A stretch of DNA of 8,307 nucleotides from contig CAISDR010000473.1 of the NCBI GenBank assembly GCA_903884125.1, forward strand, positions 1 to 8,307. The letters are read 5' to 3'. The stretch's first letter is position 1. Every line of letters starts with the position of its first letter. Origin of the DNA: an uncultured bacterium (GTDB lineage: Bacteria; Pseudomonadota; Alphaproteobacteria; CAISDR01). The translations under genes were made by a program, and so were the position numbers. The notes beneath the pieces are model-generated. The model saw only the letters and a program-made list of their open reading frames with translations. It was not told where the DNA came from and searched no databases. This document shows, piece after piece, positions 7,232 to 8,307 of this stretch.

Positions 7232-8011
7232 CTAGTCGCGATAACTGGTATCTTCACGGTCAAGCTGGCGTAAAAGCCCCGGCCACGCCAGCCTTCCAAC
7301 CGGGCCGTCAAATCCCATCTTTGCCTGTGTCGCGGTATGTTCCGGCACCCCCTGATTGGGCAGGCTGATTTTGTCCTGACCTGCACTTAATGCCCGCACC
7401 TGCATCGTGCAGGCACGTTCCAGATAATACATCCGTATAAAGGCATCAGCGCAGGTCTTGCCCATGGTCAGCGTGCCGTGATTGCGCAGCAGCACGCAAT
7501 TTCGACTGCCAATGTCCGCCACCAGCCGTTCGCGTTCGCCAAGATCAAGGGCAATGCCCTCATAATCATGATAGGCCAGATCGCCACCTATGATCATGGC
7601 ATGCTGGGTCAGCGCCATCAGCCCATGACCTTGCGCCGCAACGGCGCTGCCGTCATCCGTGTGCAGGTGAATGACGCACTGTGCGTCATCGCGCGCGGCA
7701 TGAATGGCAGAGTGGATGGTGAAGCCCGCTGGGTTCACCGCATAAGGCGACTCCATCACCACATTGCCATCAAGGTCAATCTTGACCAGGCTTGACGCGG
7801 TTATTTCATTAAAGAGCAGGCCGTATGGATTGATCAGGAAATGATGTTCCGGACCCGGAATGCGAACTGAAATATGGGTGAAGATCATGTCGTCCCATCC
7901 ATAATGGGCTACCAGCCGATAGGTGGCGGCCAGATCGACTCGCAACTGCCATTCTTCGGCAGATACCAGTTCGCGGACGGACTTCACGCCGAGGTTATGA
8001 ACAGCGGACAT
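7232..8011 (-). CDS. Class II aldolase/adducin-family protein
   Basis: Cytoplasmic protein with the class II (zinc) aldolase/adducin fold; family members are aldolases, epimerases, decarboxylases or, in animals, cytoskeletal adducin. Three metal-ligand histidines are visible: H115 and H117 in VIHLHTDD, and H178 in LLRNHGT. The position of the catalytic glutamate in fuculose-phosphate aldolase (PSSE before the HxH motif) reads NPAG here. Together with FTIHSAIHAARDDA and the HDYEGI stretch, this resembles adducin heads and their bacterial relatives rather than sugar-phosphate aldolases. Length is 259 residues, typical for the domain. The ATG at 8011 is chosen because a strong AGGGGGAG site lies 8 nt upstream. 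A start at 8071 would translate that ribosome site itself. It is the first gene of the four-gene operon, with a 37-nt gap to the next gene. The reaction is unknown; retro-aldol or decarboxylase activity is possible. Confidence 0.92.
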   Translation of the reverse strand: MSAVHNLGVKSVRELVSAEEWQLRVDLAATYRLVAHYGWDDMIFTHISVRIPGPEHHFLINPYGLLFNEITASSLVKIDLDGNVVMESPYAVNPAGFTIHSAIHAARDDAQCVIHLHTDDGSAVAAQGHGLMALTQHAMIIGGDLAYHDYEGIALDLGERERLVADIGSRNCVLLRNHGTLTMGKTCADAFIRMYYLERACTMQVRALSAGQDKISLPNQGVPEHTATQAKMGFDGPVGRLAWPGLLRQLDREDTSYRD

Positions 8012-8110
8012 TTTGGTTTCTCCCCCTATTTCTATGAAATGACCCTGACCCAGGACCATTGCCCACGTCAACGGTCAAAGCAGCGCTGCCCGGTCATGGC
8101 CCCAGAATGC
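8012..8110 (-). promoter_or_regulatory. Operon leader with tandem TGACCC
   Basis: About 100 bases of bacterial-type composition (39 G/C in 8041-8100) upstream of the operon. TGACCC is repeated in tandem at 8040-8051 (plus strand) and followed by AGGACC, which could be a regulator site. On the minus strand TTGACC and TTGACG occur close together around 8066-8080, but no convincing -10 follows at normal spacing. If the DNA right of about 8110 is foreign, part of the native promoter may be missing. Confidence 0.35.
8020..8026 (-). promoter_or_regulatory. Ribosome binding site of the aldolase gene
   Basis: GGGGGAG on the minus strand, with 8 bases between it and the ATG at 8011. It decides the start of the first operon gene over an in-frame ATG 20 codons upstream. 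Confidence 0.8.
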
Positions 8111-8287
8111 AATTTACGTAAAATTTGTTTTTTATTCTTTTTAATTTTTGATTTTTATATAAAATAAGCATCTATAAATAGTAAAAAAAGAGATATTTCA
8201 AAATTGAATTTAATTATTTTGGGTTTAAAATAATATAACTATAATATAATTTCAATTCAATTTACATTTTATACTAATTTATCAAAT
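8111..8287. other. AT-rich spacer, ciliate subtelomere-like
   Basis: Only 22 of 177 bases are G or C by hand count, against 39 of 60 in the line just before it. The step occurs within a few bases near 8110. No ORF of bacterial type, RNA gene or terminator was seen. Read inward from the telomere on the minus strand, it resembles the AT-rich non-coding leader of a hypotrich nanochromosome, including a TATAAAA-like stretch near 8265-8275. A 10-base inverted pair (8201-8210 and 8254-8263) is present, but such pairs arise easily in this composition. That it is ciliate DNA is inferred from its composition and the telomere it adjoins. Confidence 0.7.
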
Positions 8288-8307
8288 GGGGTTTTGGGGT
8301 TTTGGGG
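8288..8307 (+). repeat. Ciliate-type telomere repeat (G4T4G4T4G4)
   Basis: The window ends in three G4 blocks separated by two T4 blocks, exactly 20 bases with no mismatch, the G-rich strand running 5' to 3' toward the end. Hypotrich ciliates such as Oxytricha and Stylonychia carry 20 bp of double-stranded C4A4 telomere in this phase and orientation at each macronuclear chromosome end; Euplotes uses the same repeat with about 28 bp. No bacterial element I know ends this way. There is no matching C4A4 repeat at the left end of the window. Confidence 0.88.

Noticed and set aside
7195..7386. 64-residue N-terminal extension of the ferritin-like protein
   Set aside because: It overlaps the 3' end of the aldolase gene in another frame and is Arg-rich. 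A good AGGA site instead marks the ATG at 7194.
8012..8071. 20-residue extension of the aldolase to an upstream ATG
   Set aside because: It would translate the strong AGGGGGAG ribosome site that serves the ATG at 8011.
7874..8167. 97-codon plus-strand frame crossing the composition break
   Set aside because: Its first half is antisense to the aldolase and its end is a Phe-rich reading of the AT tract. No domain or ribosome site was found.
8251..8261. TTCAAT motifs as a Euplotes chromosome-breakage signal
   Set aside because: The known Euplotes motif lies about 17 bp from the telomere, while the nearer copy here is 26 bases away. The 20-base repeat also fits Oxytricha-type telomeres better. 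Chance is likely in this AT-rich sequence.
8201..8263. AT-rich inverted repeat as a transposon end or terminator
   Set aside because: The 10-base arms with a 43-base loop have almost no G/C, lack a U-tract hairpin form and show no transposase nearby. They are expected by chance at this composition.
1..8307. CRISPR array, tRNA, rRNA, phage genes or insertion sequence
   Set aside because: No regularly spaced repeats, RNA-gene signatures, integrase or transposase motifs were seen on either strand.

Overview
The window joins two kinds of DNA. Positions 1 to about 8110 are compact bacterial DNA of roughly even base composition. They hold six intact genes with Shine-Dalgarno sites, operon-type spacing and no introns. 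A TonB-dependent receptor with a sphingomonad-style plug, next to SDR and amidase catabolic genes, suggests a Gram-negative alphaproteobacterium, probably sphingomonad-like. The taxonomy is inference. Positions 8111-8287 contain only 22 G/C in 177 bases by hand count. The window then ends in exactly 20 bases of G4T4G4T4G4, with the G-rich strand running 3' outward. That is the macronuclear telomere of hypotrich ciliates such as Oxytricha and Stylonychia.

Layout: (1) 17-2662, minus strand, an 881-residue TonB-dependent outer-membrane receptor. (2) 2663-2979, a divergent intergenic region that is AT-rich on its right side and has two inverted repeats. (3) 2980-3897, plus strand, an SPFH/band-7 membrane protein closely resembling plant hypersensitive-induced-response (HIR) proteins. 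(4) 8011 down to 3894, minus strand, a four-gene operon: adducin-like class II aldolase, a probable ferritin-like metal protein, a short-chain dehydrogenase and an amidase-signature hydrolase. Gaps are 37 nt, a 4-nt ATGA overlap and 26 nt. The operon and the SPFH gene converge on one CTAG that gives both their stop codons. (5) 8012-8110, operon leader. (6) 8111-8307, AT-rich spacer and telomere repeat.

The operon reads like a small-molecule catabolic or modification pathway: an amidase to cleave an amide, an SDR to oxidise or reduce an alcohol or carbonyl, an aldolase-fold metal enzyme and a possible diiron protein. The nearby receptor could import the substrate. No substrate can be named from sequence.

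The most striking feature is the join of an unaltered bacterial operon to a ciliate-type chromosome end. Four of the six genes stop at TAG and two at TGA. Hypotrich ciliates of the Oxytricha type read TAG as glutamine, and Euplotes reads TGA as cysteine, so this is not a gene set adapted to a ciliate nucleus. The likeliest explanation is an assembly or library chimera between a ciliate and an associated bacterium. Telomere addition to bacterial DNA, or a recent insertion next to a chromosome end, are less likely but more interesting.
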